A DNA stretch of 64,000 bases from Winogradskyella pacifica (GTDB taxonomy: Bacteria > Bacteroidota > Bacteroidia > Flavobacteriales > Flavobacteriaceae), in the NCBI RefSeq assembly GCF_013403915.1, contig NZ_JABFDI010000020.1, positions 1-64,000 on the forward strand. Reading direction: 5' to 3'. A program made the position numbers and the translations under genes. How positions within the stretch are numbered: position 1 is the stretch's first letter; every line of letters begins with the position of its first letter. Positions 14,952 through 23,297 of this stretch are shown one piece after another. The notes below the pieces were generated by a model. That model saw nothing but the letters and a program-made list of their open reading frames with translations. It was not told the DNA's origin and did no database searches.

Positions 14952-15521
14952 ATGTTAAAACGCCTCCTGATTATCTTATCCATTTTAGCATTAGGCTTGC
15001 TATTATATTCTGCATTTGTTGAAAACATTTTTTCACCGCGATTGAGTCCGAAAGATTCTGCAGAAATTACGCTTAACGATTTAAATATAAAGGTTCAATA
15101 CAACAGACCTTCTAAACGCGATCGTGATGTTTTTGGAGCATTAGTGCCATTTGATAAAGTTTGGAGAACAGGAGCAAATGAAGCGACTACTTTTGAAACT
15201 AACCAATCACTTATTATTGATGGTTTAGAATTAAAGAAAGGAAAATATACGATTTGGACCGTACCAATGAAAGACAAATGGAAAGTAATGTTTAACTCTA
15301 AACAGTATGATTGGGGAGTTGATGAAAAAATGGAACCGATGTGGGATCCTAATTACGATGCGCTTGAATTTCAAGTGCCAACACAACAATTAGACGTTAC
15401 TGTAGAGCGTTTTACCATTGCTTTTGATAATAAAACAGGCCATCTCAATTTAACTATGGCTTGGGATAATACGCTAATTGAAGTTCCTATTGAACTTAAG
15501 AAAGCAAGAACAGAGAAATAA
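14952..15521 (+). CDS. DUF2911 family membrane-anchored protein
   Basis: A 189-residue protein with an N-terminal membrane helix or signal (LLIILSILALGLLLYSAFV). The body matches the DUF2911 family: RPSKRDRDVFGALVPF, then VWRTGANEATTF, then KKGKYTIWTVP, then WGV near residue 120. Family members are exported proteins of unknown function in Bacteroidota. The MeaB gene starts 11 bp after its stop, so the two are probably co-transcribed. Confidence 0.88.
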   Translation: MLKRLLIILSILALGLLLYSAFVENIFSPRLSPKDSAEITLNDLNIKVQYNRPSKRDRDVFGALVPFDKVWRTGANEATTFETNQSLIIDGLELKKGKYTIWTVPMKDKWKVMFNSKQYDWGVDEKMEPMWDPNYDALEFQVPTQQLDVTVERFTIAFDNKTGHLNLTMAWDNTLIEVPIELKKARTEK

Positions 15522-15532
15522 ACGGACTTTAG

Positions 15533-16612
15533 GTGGCAAATAAAAACAAGACATACAAATCTGCTTTGCATGAACAAGATGGTGTTCAATCACCAGATAG
15601 TTTAAGTCCTAATGTTGCCAAAATCATAAAAGCGAATCGAAAAAAAACCATTTCAGTCGATGATTTAGTTTCTGGGATTCTTTCAGGAAATATAACGGCT
15701 TTAAGTAGAGCAATTACCTTAATTGAAAGTACCAATCCTTCACATTCTAAAAAGGCAAACGCGATCATAACCAAATGCTTGCCTTATGCTAATACATCTA
15801 TTAGAATAGGAATTACAGGTGTTCCTGGTGTTGGAAAAAGCACCTTTATCGAAGCTTTTGGAATTCACCTCACGACTTTACAAAAAAAAGTAGCGGTTTT
15901 AGCCGTAGACCCTAGTAGTAGTCTAAGTCAGGGTAGTATTTTGGGAGATAAAACTCGTATGGAGGATTTGGTTAAGAATGAAAATGCGTTTATACGCCCT
16001 TCTCCTTCTGGAAATTCTTTAGGAGGAGTGGCTAGAAAAACACGTGAAACGATTATTCTATGTGAAGCAGCAGGTTTTGATACCATTATTATTGAAACTG
16101 TTGGAGTCGGACAAAGTGAAACCGCTGTACATAGTATGGTTGATTTCTTTTTACTATTAAAGTTAGCTGGTGCCGGAGATGAACTACAAGGTATAAAACG
16201 CGGTATTATAGAAATGGCCGATGCTATTGTGATTAATAAAGCTGATGGTGAAAATTTAAAAGCCGCTAAATTAGCTAAGGTAGAATTTAATAGGGCGTTG
16301 CATTTATATCCTGCTAAGTCTTCTGAATGGTCTCCAAAAGTATCGTTATGTAGCGCACTTAAACGCGAAGGCATAGCTGAAGTTTGGAACATGATTGAAG
16401 ATTATATCAAAACCACGTCAGAGAATCACTATTTTGAAACCAACAGAAACAATCAGAATAAATTTTGGTTACTGCAAACCATTGAAGACCGTTTGAAGTC
16501 TGATTTTTATAACGCTTCTAAAATTAAAATAGAATTGCCTTTACAAATCAAACTGGTTGAAGTTGGAAAAACAACTCCATTTGCTGCTGCTGAGTATTTG
16601 CTTTCTCTTTAA
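15533..16612 (+). CDS. meaB: Methylmalonyl-CoA mutase-associated GTPase MeaB
   Basis: A G3E-family P-loop GTPase that protects and reloads adenosylcobalamin-dependent methylmalonyl-CoA mutase; older annotations call it ArgK. The 359-residue product has Walker A GVPGVGKS (96-103), a switch region with VDPSSSLSQGSILGDKTRM, and ETVGVGQSE followed by a hydrophobic FFLLLKLAGAGDELQGIK, all typical of MeaB. NKADGEN is the guanine-specificity motif. The start is GTG at 15533, as no ATG lies closer in frame. The mutase genes are not in this window. It is 11 bp from the DUF2911 gene. Confidence 0.93.
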   Translation: MANKNKTYKSALHEQDGVQSPDSLSPNVAKIIKANRKKTISVDDLVSGILSGNITALSRAITLIESTNPSHSKKANAIITKCLPYANTSIRIGITGVPGVGKSTFIEAFGIHLTTLQKKVAVLAVDPSSSLSQGSILGDKTRMEDLVKNENAFIRPSPSGNSLGGVARKTRETIILCEAAGFDTIIIETVGVGQSETAVHSMVDFFLLLKLAGAGDELQGIKRGIIEMADAIVINKADGENLKAAKLAKVEFNRALHLYPAKSSEWSPKVSLCSALKREGIAEVWNMIEDYIKTTSENHYFETNRNNQNKFWLLQTIEDRLKSDFYNASKIKIELPLQIKLVEVGKTTPFAAAEYLLSL

Positions 16613-16641
16613 TTGGCGCATCAAAACAACTACTCAAAATA

Positions 16642-17232
16642 ATGAAACAGATTGAAATTAGTATTGGTTTAGCGATACTCCTATTAATGGTATTGCGATT
16701 ATGCTTTACGTATCCTTATGCAGCTCTACTTATTACGCTATTGACGCTACTATTATCAATGCTTTACTTTGTTTTTAGCTTCGGGCTTTTAAATCAAATT
16801 AGATTTAGAAATTTATTTAAAAAGGAAGCTTACAAAGACATTAGCATATTACGCGTAATTGGTGCTATGGGAACCGGACTTGTTTTATCAATACTCTCAA
16901 TAAGTATTCTATTCAAATTTCAAAGATGGCCTTATGGTAATATCATTTTACTGATAGGGTTAGCTAGCGTATTACCTATAGTTACTGTTGTTATTTTTAA
17001 ATTTTTCACACATAAAAATAGATTTTACAAAACACTTTTAATTCGTCTTACTATAATTTCTGCCGTTGGTATCTTGTTTTTCTTCATAAAATCGGAAACA
17101 CTTTTAGCGCTAAAATTTAGAGATTTCCCAGAGTATGTTGAAGCGGTAAAAAACGAAATGAAAGCCCCTGAGAATTTAGAATTACAGAAAATAACAAATG
17201 ACATAAGACTAAAAATGGAATCTACAGAGTAA
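16642..17232 (+). CDS. Hypothetical membrane protein
   Basis: A 196-residue protein with about four hydrophobic segments (about 9-30, 33-52, 75-96, 98-118, possibly a fifth at 128-147) and a soluble C-terminal tail of about 45 residues rich in Lys and Glu. The phrase LFKFQRWPYGNIILLIG resembles helix text seen in the GldL gliding motor subunit and related flavobacterial membrane proteins, but the protein is not GldL. No function is assigned. It follows meaB by 29 bp on the same strand. Confidence 0.75.
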   Translation: MKQIEISIGLAILLLMVLRLCFTYPYAALLITLLTLLLSMLYFVFSFGLLNQIRFRNLFKKEAYKDISILRVIGAMGTGLVLSILSISILFKFQRWPYGNIILLIGLASVLPIVTVVIFKFFTHKNRFYKTLLIRLTIISAVGILFFFIKSETLLALKFRDFPEYVEAVKNEMKAPENLELQKITNDIRLKMESTE

Positions 17233-17257
17233 TACCATTTACTTTAAATCATAAGAT

Positions 17258-17289
17258 TTGCGCTGTAACACAAAAAAACGATATTTTTG
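17258..17289 (+). promoter_or_regulatory. Promoter of the GT2-LABN-GT39 operon
   Basis: TTG (17258-17260), a 21-bp spacer and TATTTTTG (17282-17289) fit the Bacteroidota -33/-7 consensus. The -7 box ends 22 bp before the ATG of the glycosyltransferase at 17312. Confidence 0.55.
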
Positions 17290-17311
17290 TGCCGACAAAG
17301 CAATATAACGC

Positions 17312-18037
17312 ATGACGTATCAATTCACTATTATAGTTCCCGTTTATAATGAAGAGGAAAATTTAGAACGTGTAGAATCGGAACTTTTAAAATATCTTAA
17401 AATCGCTACGGTTACAACGTCTATACTCTTTGTAAATGATGGCTCTAGCGATAATAGTCAAGTTTTAATTGAAGCTATTTGCGAACGTAACGACGCTTTT
17501 GAATACATCTTATTTAAAGAGAATAGAGGATTAAGTGCTGCGATAAAAGCAGGTTTTGATCATGTGGATTCAGAACTGGTTGGTTATATCGATTCTGATT
17601 TACAAACCGCTCCTGAAGATTTTAATATCCTTTTAGAACATATAAATTCTTATGAATTGGTTACAGGTGTACGCTCTAACCGAAAAGATTCATTTGTTAA
17701 GAATATGTCGTCTAAAATTGCCAACGGAATACGTCGTGCTTTTACACACGACGGCATGGACGATACTGGCTGCCCTCTTAAAGTTATAAGATCCGATTAT
17801 GCAAAACGGATTCCTATGTTTAGAGGGTTACATCGTTTTTTACCAGCAATGATTATGCTACAACACGGACGTGTCACACAGATTACGGTGCAACATTTTC
17901 CTAGAATGGCTGGTACAGCAAAATTTGGAGTTTGGAATCGATTACTCGGGCCTTTAATGGATTGTTTTGCATATCTGTGGATGAAGAAAAAGTATATCAA
18001 TTACGAGGTAGCAAAATCAAGCAAACAAAAGCTCTAA
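17312..18037 (+). CDS. Family 2 glycosyltransferase (polyprenyl-phosphate sugar transferase type)
   Basis: Transfers a sugar from a nucleotide sugar to a lipid carrier, probably undecaprenyl phosphate, on the cytoplasmic face. The 241-residue product has the GT-A N-terminus IIVPVYNEEENL, a donor-binding VNDGSSDNSQ, and the metal-binding motif Asp94-x-Asp96 (YIDSDLQTAPED). There is no C-terminal transmembrane pair, so it resembles the soluble DPM1-like or ArnC-like core. It heads a tight operon: the next start codon is 1 bp after its stop. Together with the LABN and ArnT-like genes this looks like a pathway that loads a sugar on a lipid and transfers it to lipid A or another envelope acceptor. 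Confidence 0.9.
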   Translation: MTYQFTIIVPVYNEEENLERVESELLKYLKIATVTTSILFVNDGSSDNSQVLIEAICERNDAFEYILFKENRGLSAAIKAGFDHVDSELVGYIDSDLQTAPEDFNILLEHINSYELVTGVRSNRKDSFVKNMSSKIANGIRRAFTHDGMDDTGCPLKVIRSDYAKRIPMFRGLHRFLPAMIMLQHGRVTQITVQHFPRMAGTAKFGVWNRLLGPLMDCFAYLWMKKKYINYEVAKSSKQKL

Positions 18038-18038
18038 T

Positions 18039-18662
18039 TTGAAAGACTGGATAATTTACAGTATTGGATTTTTAGCCCAGATTCTATTTTCTTCTCGGCT
18101 TATTATACAATGGATAACTTCTGAAAAACAACGTAAAGTTATCACTCCAAAAACCTTTTGGACGCTGAGTTTAATTGCTTCATTTTTACTATTTATTTAT
18201 GGTTATTTACGTTTAGACTTTGCTATTATGTTAGGTCAGAGTTTAACGTATTTCATATACATTCGGAATTTACAACTACAAGGTCAGTGGCAAAAATTCC
18301 CGAAGATTGTACAATATCTACTTTTCATTGTTCCCATTTTAATTGTTGTATTCTATTATAATAACAATCAAATAGATGTAGAATTACTCTTTCAAAATGC
18401 CGATATTCCAACATGGTTATTGGTTTTAGGAATTGTAGCACAAGTCATATTCACACTGCGTTTTGTGTATCAGTGGATTCATTCTGAACGCAACAAAGAA
18501 TCAACTTTACCTATGGGCTTTTGGGTTTTGAGCTTAATTGGAGCAGGTTTAATATTAACTTATGCTATTATAAGAAAAGATCCTGTACTGTTTGTCGGTC
18601 ATTTATTTGGTTTAGTGATCTACGCTCGTAACGCTTATTTAATTAGACATACGAATGATTAA
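18039..18662 (+). CDS. Lipid A biosynthesis N-terminal (LABN) domain membrane protein, two tandem copies
   Basis: A 207-residue membrane protein formed by two repeats of the small LABN domain: SSRLIIQWITSEKQRKVITP...FW (about 18-45) and TLRFVYQWIHSERNKESTLP...FW (about 137-165), each followed by hydrophobic helices. The domain occurs in lipid A and flippase-related proteins in Bacteroidota and often sits between a GT2 and a GT39 gene, as here. The start is TTG at 18039, chosen because it lies 1 bp after the upstream stop and no ATG is close. It overlaps the downstream gene by 8 bp. A role in moving the lipid-linked sugar across the membrane is an inference. Confidence 0.88.
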   Translation: MKDWIIYSIGFLAQILFSSRLIIQWITSEKQRKVITPKTFWTLSLIASFLLFIYGYLRLDFAIMLGQSLTYFIYIRNLQLQGQWQKFPKIVQYLLFIVPILIVVFYYNNNQIDVELLFQNADIPTWLLVLGIVAQVIFTLRFVYQWIHSERNKESTLPMGFWVLSLIGAGLILTYAIIRKDPVLFVGHLFGLVIYARNAYLIRHTND

Positions 18663-20265
18663 ACTCATTGAAAAATATCCGATACTCAGTATTTTACTTT
18701 TTGTAATTGTAATGCTCGGTTTTACTATAGATGCCATTCCGGTGACCATTATGGAAGCTCGAAATTTTATTTCTGCCAGAGAAATGCTCACTGATAATAA
18801 TTGGATTTTAACCACAATGAATGGTGAAGCCCGTTATCAAAAACCACCATTACCCACTTGGATTACAGCTGTTTTTGGTTATATATTTGGTATAACATCT
18901 GTTTTGGCTTTACGCTGGCCAGCACTACTATTTGTGGCAAGTATTGGGATTTCAACTTACCTTATATCAAAAAAATTAGAGCTAACTAAATCCCATAGTT
19001 TAATCAATGGTTTTATAGCATTGACCTCTTTTTATATCCTAGGTATTACGATTGAGGCACCTTGGGATATTTATACGCATGGTTTTATGTTGATGGCCTT
19101 GTATCAATTATTTATTCTGTTCCAAAATCAAAAAACTACAATTCTAAGAAGTTTACTCTTTGTCTTGTTTTTAGCGGGTTCGGTGTTATCTAAAGGGCCC
19201 GTTTCCCTTTACGTCCTTTTCTTACCTTTTATTATTGCGTATGGTGTTGCTTTTAAATATAAAGGAGGAACGCTTCATTTTTTAAAATTAGTTAGCCTTT
19301 TAGTCTTTGGAATTGTTTTAGGTGGTTGGTGGTACTTGCATGTTAGAGTTGCAGACCCTGAAACCTTTTCTGCCATTGCACAACGCGAAACTTCAAATTG
19401 GCACAGTTACAATGTAAGACCGTTTTATTATTACTGGAGCTTCTTTATTCAGAGTGGTTTGTGGACAGTTCCTGCATTTATTAGTTTGCTGTATCCTTAT
19501 TTAAAAACAAGAGTCACTAATCTCAAAGCGTATCGCTTCACGTTCTTTTGGACGATTTTTGCCGTTATTTTATTATCTGTTATTCCTGAAAAGAAATCGC
19601 GTTATTTAATGCCAGTATTAATTCCATTAGCCTTAAATATTGGATTTTATATGGAGTATTTAATTCGTGAATTCAAGAATTTAAAGGATAAAAAAGAAAC
19701 GTTTCCTGTATATTTTCAATTTGGTTTAATAGGCATTATAGCACTACTTTTTTGGATAGCTGGTTTCTTTTTAGGACCGTTTTTAACAGGAATTGTTCTA
19801 GCAAGATTTATCGTTTCAGCTATCGTTTTAGCCATTATTGGCTTCTTCATTTTTAAGCAGTTAAAAGCTAAAAACATTAAAGCAACGTTCTATTTAGTCA
19901 TAGCGTTTATGCTCAGCGTAGGTGTTTTGGTTTTACCTTTAGCACAAGTGCAATCACAAGCAGATTACAAACCACTTTCTGAATTAGCATCAGATAACAT
20001 ACCGCTTTACACTTTAGATGGTGTTTCACCCGAAGCTCTTTATAATTATGGTAAAAAAATTCCCAGTATTAAAACTGAAGAGGGTATAGAACTTCCGAAA
20101 GAAAAAGAGTTTAGATTATTAACGTCAACAACAAATCCTGAAAAGATTGACGAATTAGCGAAGCTTTACACCATTGAATTTATGGCTACTTATGATTTGA
20201 ACTTTTCTGATAGAGATCACAAATCACGATTAATAAATCAACTTTACAAGCTTACTTTGAAATAA
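18655..20265 (+). CDS. ArnT-like GT39 glycosyltransferase
   Basis: An integral membrane transferase that takes a sugar from a polyprenyl-phosphate donor on the periplasmic side. The 536-residue product has about 11-12 hydrophobic segments. The first periplasmic loop holds MEARNFISAREML and then RYQKPPLPTW, the Lys-Pro-Pro-Leu signature of the ArnT/PMT group. PEKKSRYLMPVLIPLAL near residue 315 is another family motif. A soluble C-terminal domain of about 100 residues follows. It overlaps the LABN gene by 8 bp, and its end overlaps the convergent PAP2 gene by 14 bp. The acceptor is unknown: lipid A, or a surface glycoprotein. Confidence 0.88.
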   Translation: MIKLIEKYPILSILLFVIVMLGFTIDAIPVTIMEARNFISAREMLTDNNWILTTMNGEARYQKPPLPTWITAVFGYIFGITSVLALRWPALLFVASIGISTYLISKKLELTKSHSLINGFIALTSFYILGITIEAPWDIYTHGFMLMALYQLFILFQNQKTTILRSLLFVLFLAGSVLSKGPVSLYVLFLPFIIAYGVAFKYKGGTLHFLKLVSLLVFGIVLGGWWYLHVRVADPETFSAIAQRETSNWHSYNVRPFYYYWSFFIQSGLWTVPAFISLLYPYLKTRVTNLKAYRFTFFWTIFAVILLSVIPEKKSRYLMPVLIPLALNIGFYMEYLIREFKNLKDKKETFPVYFQFGLIGIIALLFWIAGFFLGPFLTGIVLARFIVSAIVLAIIGFFIFKQLKAKNIKATFYLVIAFMLSVGVLVLPLAQVQSQADYKPLSELASDNIPLYTLDGVSPEALYNYGKKIPSIKTEEGIELPKEKEFRLLTSTTNPEKIDELAKLYTIEFMATYDLNFSDRDHKSRLINQLYKLTLK

Positions 20266-20821
20266 ATCTATCTATAAGATATAAATTTAACTTGTAAAAG
20301 CCAAAGCCAGCAATAGCACCAAAGCTTAATCCACAGATTAGATCTAAAGGATAATGAACCCCAACATAAATACGGCTATAGGCTACAATTAGACTCCAAA
20401 TAATTAGCACATAAATAAGGTTCTTAAAATATGGCCGTAATAGCAAGCCAGCAAAAATTGCGGTTGACATGGAGTTAGACGCATGACCTGAGAAAAAACC
20501 GTATTTACCACAACGCGGTGCGATATAACGCGCTACATCCATAACTCCTTGTGCTCTACAAGGTCTCGGTCGTTGGATCGTATCCTTAAAAAGATTGGTC
20601 ATTTGATCTGTAAACGCAATCATACCTGCAATTACAAACACCATTAACAACAAGGCTTTTAAGCCAAATTTCTTGTAAATTGTAAACAACAATACAGCGT
20701 ACAATGGTATTGATGTGAATTTATTGGTAATTACCAACCATAAATTATCCCATGTATCCGATCCTAAATTATTGAGGTATAAAAAAAGTTCTTTGTCGTA
20801 CTGTATAAGTTGTTCTAGCAT
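20252..20821 (-). CDS. PAP2 family lipid phosphatase
   Basis: A 189-residue membrane phosphatase. The three PAP2 signatures are present: KDTIQRPRP (about 75-83), FSGHASNSMS (about 109-118) and SRIYVGVHYPLDLICG (about 151-166), so all catalytic Arg, His and Asp residues are in place. Such enzymes recycle undecaprenyl pyrophosphate or remove phosphate from lipid A. Its position facing the GT2-LABN-GT39 operon fits a role with lipid-linked sugars but does not prove it. It starts where the small acidic gene at 20821-21048 ends (1-bp overlap), so the two are coupled. Confidence 0.92.
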   Translation of the reverse strand: MLEQLIQYDKELFLYLNNLGSDTWDNLWLVITNKFTSIPLYAVLLFTIYKKFGLKALLLMVFVIAGMIAFTDQMTNLFKDTIQRPRPCRAQGVMDVARYIAPRCGKYGFFSGHASNSMSTAIFAGLLLRPYFKNLIYVLIIWSLIVAYSRIYVGVHYPLDLICGLSFGAIAGFGFYKLNLYLIDRFISK

Positions 20822-21048
20822 TAATCGTCGTATCTCGCAATTTCTCTATCGTAAAAGTCTGTAGCTTGCTGAATATAGTTTTCAGTTTCAGTTTCTAGTT
20901 CCTTTTCATCGTGCTGATCAAATTCTTCAAACCACTCTACTTCATCATCTTCAAGATTAATAATAAAACGAGGAAATTCAGTATGTATAATAAATATGGC
21001 ATTAGGATAATCTGTATTGTCTCCTAATATGAATTTTGGTAATTCCAT
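20821..21048 (-). CDS. Small acidic hypothetical protein
   Basis: A 75-residue cytoplasmic protein with very many Glu and Asp residues, for example DDEVEWFEEFDQHDEKELE at 34-52. A hydrophobic patch (NAIFIIHTEFPRFIINL) lies near 17-33. No family function is known to me; similar short acidic proteins are found next to PAP2 genes in flavobacteria. It is translationally coupled to the PAP2 gene by a 1-bp overlap. A TATATTTG -7 element occurs upstream on the minus strand (21098-21105). Confidence 0.8.
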   Translation of the reverse strand: MELPKFILGDNTDYPNAIFIIHTEFPRFIINLEDDEVEWFEEFDQHDEKELETETENYIQQATDFYDREIARYDD

Positions 21049-21167
21049 TTTTTTTGAATTTTGTGTTTGAAAGTCTTCAGTTTTTCAACTTAAGTTGCAA
21101 ATATATAGATTTTGAATGAGCTACTCGAGTAATATTGAAATATCAAAATACTCTTTAATATCATTCC

Positions 21168-22547
21168 TTAATTTGATGATTTAACGATAAGTTTTTTGGT
21201 CAGTATATTGAATCTAATAAACAATAGAATAGCCGCTACAGTTAAACCTGCAATGAGTCCAATCCAAATACCAAGGCTTCCATAAGCTTCTGCTTTCCCT
21301 AAATAATAACTAATAGGAAAACCGACAACCCAATACGAAATAAAGGTAATTATAGTCGGTATTTTTACATCTTGCAACCCACGTAACGCACCAAGGGCAA
21401 TCACTTGAAGGCTATCGCTTATCTGAAAAACAGCTGCTGCTAATAATAATGTTGCCGCTATTTTCACAACTTCTGCTGTATCTACTGCATTTTCAGGATC
21501 ATCTAAATCCACATACAAATCAGGAAGTAATTGGTGGAAGGCTACAAAGAGTAAAGCAAAAATTACCGCAAAAATAAACCCAACAAAAAATATAGATTCA
21601 GCAATACGTTTTAAAGCTGTAAAATCTTTTAAACCTTTTTGATTTCCAACTCTAACCATTGCCGCAACGCTCAATCCTGTGGCTACCATAAACGTCATAG
21701 ATGATAGATTTAAGGCGATTTGATTAGCCGCTTGTGCATTGGCTCCTAAAGTTCCACTTAACCAAATGGCTGCTGTAAAAATTCCGACTTCAAAAAACAT
21801 TTGCATTGCACTTGGCAGTCCTAAATTGCTTAGTTTTCTCATAGGTTCTTTACTTAATTCAAAGAACTTTATGTTAGTTACGTAGGCTTTTGATTTTTCG
21901 CGTTTAGCTAGTAACCACCACAAATAAGCGACCATAACAAAACGAGAAACTAAAGTCCCAACGGCTGCACCGACAATTCCCATTTCAGGAAAACCAAATT
22001 TTCCAAAAATCAACACATAGTTAATAGCGACGTTGAGTAAGTTAGCTACAATTGTAGCATACATTGGGTATTTGGTTAGCGATAAACCATCACTAAATTG
22101 TTTAAATGCCTGAAAAATTATCAGTGGTACTAATGAAAATGCTACCAAATCTAAATACGGAATCGCTAAATCGACCACTTCTTCTGGTTGATCCATAATG
22201 TACATTAAAGGCTTAGCAAATAATAAGATGCCGAATAAAACCAATCCTAAAACGGTGCAAAGAAAAAGTCCATGCTTAAACATAGATTTTCCTTTTTCGA
22301 AATTTTTCTCAGTATCAGCTTCTGCCACTAAAGGTGTAATAGCTGTAGAAAAACCAATTCCTATAGACATGGCAATAAAAATAAAGCTGTTCCCTAAAGA
22401 GACTGCCGCTAATTCTGTAGCCCCTAATTGGCCAACCATGATATTATCTACAAAACTCACAAAAGTATGACCAAGCATACCCAACATCACAGGAGATGCG
22501 AGTTTAAGATTATATCTAAATTCTTTAGTGTAGTTGCTTAAAACCAT
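21168..22547 (-). CDS. MATE family multidrug/cation efflux transporter
   Basis: An inner-membrane exporter driven by a Na+ or H+ gradient. The 459-residue product has about 12 helices in two related halves. The N-terminal half has LASPVMLGMLGHTFVSFVDN (about 15-34), the usual first-helix text of NorM-type MATE proteins, and GATELAAVSLGNS. The second half repeats the pattern with LPSAMQMFFEVGIF (about 246-259). The substrate cannot be told. A TACTTTTG box (22552-22559) lies only 4 bp before the ATG, which would leave almost no leader. Confidence 0.93.
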   Translation of the reverse strand: MVLSNYTKEFRYNLKLASPVMLGMLGHTFVSFVDNIMVGQLGATELAAVSLGNSFIFIAMSIGIGFSTAITPLVAEADTEKNFEKGKSMFKHGLFLCTVLGLVLFGILLFAKPLMYIMDQPEEVVDLAIPYLDLVAFSLVPLIIFQAFKQFSDGLSLTKYPMYATIVANLLNVAINYVLIFGKFGFPEMGIVGAAVGTLVSRFVMVAYLWWLLAKREKSKAYVTNIKFFELSKEPMRKLSNLGLPSAMQMFFEVGIFTAAIWLSGTLGANAQAANQIALNLSSMTFMVATGLSVAAMVRVGNQKGLKDFTALKRIAESIFFVGFIFAVIFALLFVAFHQLLPDLYVDLDDPENAVDTAEVVKIAATLLLAAAVFQISDSLQVIALGALRGLQDVKIPTIITFISYWVVGFPISYYLGKAEAYGSLGIWIGLIAGLTVAAILLFIRFNILTKKLIVKSSN

Positions 22548-22655
22548 GGCGCAAAAGTACTACTTCCATTTAGTTTTAAGAATGAATTATTTAGTAAATA
22601 ATAGGTGTCTTTGAAATTTTAATAGGACGCTATTAACGTCTAAAATTAAAGGCTA

Positions 22656-23165
22656 TTAATCAATTCTTTTTGCTTGCGTTAAAAAAGATAAACCTTGTTG
22701 ACCAGATGTAGATGTCATTACCCCTTCAAAAATAGGTTCAGGCGAATTTTTAGGTGTTTGCCAATCAAAAATAAAATTACCACCTGTACCACCTGCTATA
22801 TCAACCTCATTAATAACAATATCTAAAGTTTCCATTGGAGTTAAGTAAACCGGGTTCTCAAAATACGTTTTTAATAAGGTACCATGTGTATCAAAATAAT
22901 CTACTTTAGATAAGTACATCGTGTCTTTAGCACTTGTATTTCTAATACTTATCATTGCCGTAAGATTATACATTTTGTGCTGAGAATAGCTATAAATTTG
23001 AGAATAAACGGATAGATATGATTTTCCCGATTCTAAAGAATCAGTAGGCTGAATATTTGCTTGTCTCGTACTCCAATCAATTTTTTCGTACCCATCACCA
23101 TTCGACGTTTCATTACAAGAATAAAAACCATAAAGCACTATAAATAAAACTATTACTCTTTTCAT
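22656..23165 (-). CDS. DUF3124 lipoprotein
   Basis: A 169-residue lipoprotein with lipobox GFYSC (Cys17). The body fits the DUF3124 family: YLSVYSQIYSYSQHKMYNLT, then SIRNTS, then YLSKVDYFDTHGTLLKTY, then a GGTGGNFIFDW strand near the end. The family has an immunoglobulin-like beta fold, occurs in Bacteroidota and cyanobacteria, and has unknown function. It lies between the MATE gene and the CPA1 antiporter on the same strand, with gaps over 100 bp, so it is probably a separate unit. Confidence 0.85.
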   Translation of the reverse strand: MKRVIVLFIVLYGFYSCNETSNGDGYEKIDWSTRQANIQPTDSLESGKSYLSVYSQIYSYSQHKMYNLTAMISIRNTSAKDTMYLSKVDYFDTHGTLLKTYFENPVYLTPMETLDIVINEVDIAGGTGGNFIFDWQTPKNSPEPIFEGVMTSTSGQQGLSFLTQAKRID

Positions 23166-23297
23166 GATATGATAATTTGAGTCATTAAAAACTAATTAGT
23201 TGGCATTATTTTAGTCATTTAATAATAACGATAAATTTTAGAACTACAAATAAAAATTAAACATTATTATCTACTGCGGTAACGTGAAATACTAATT

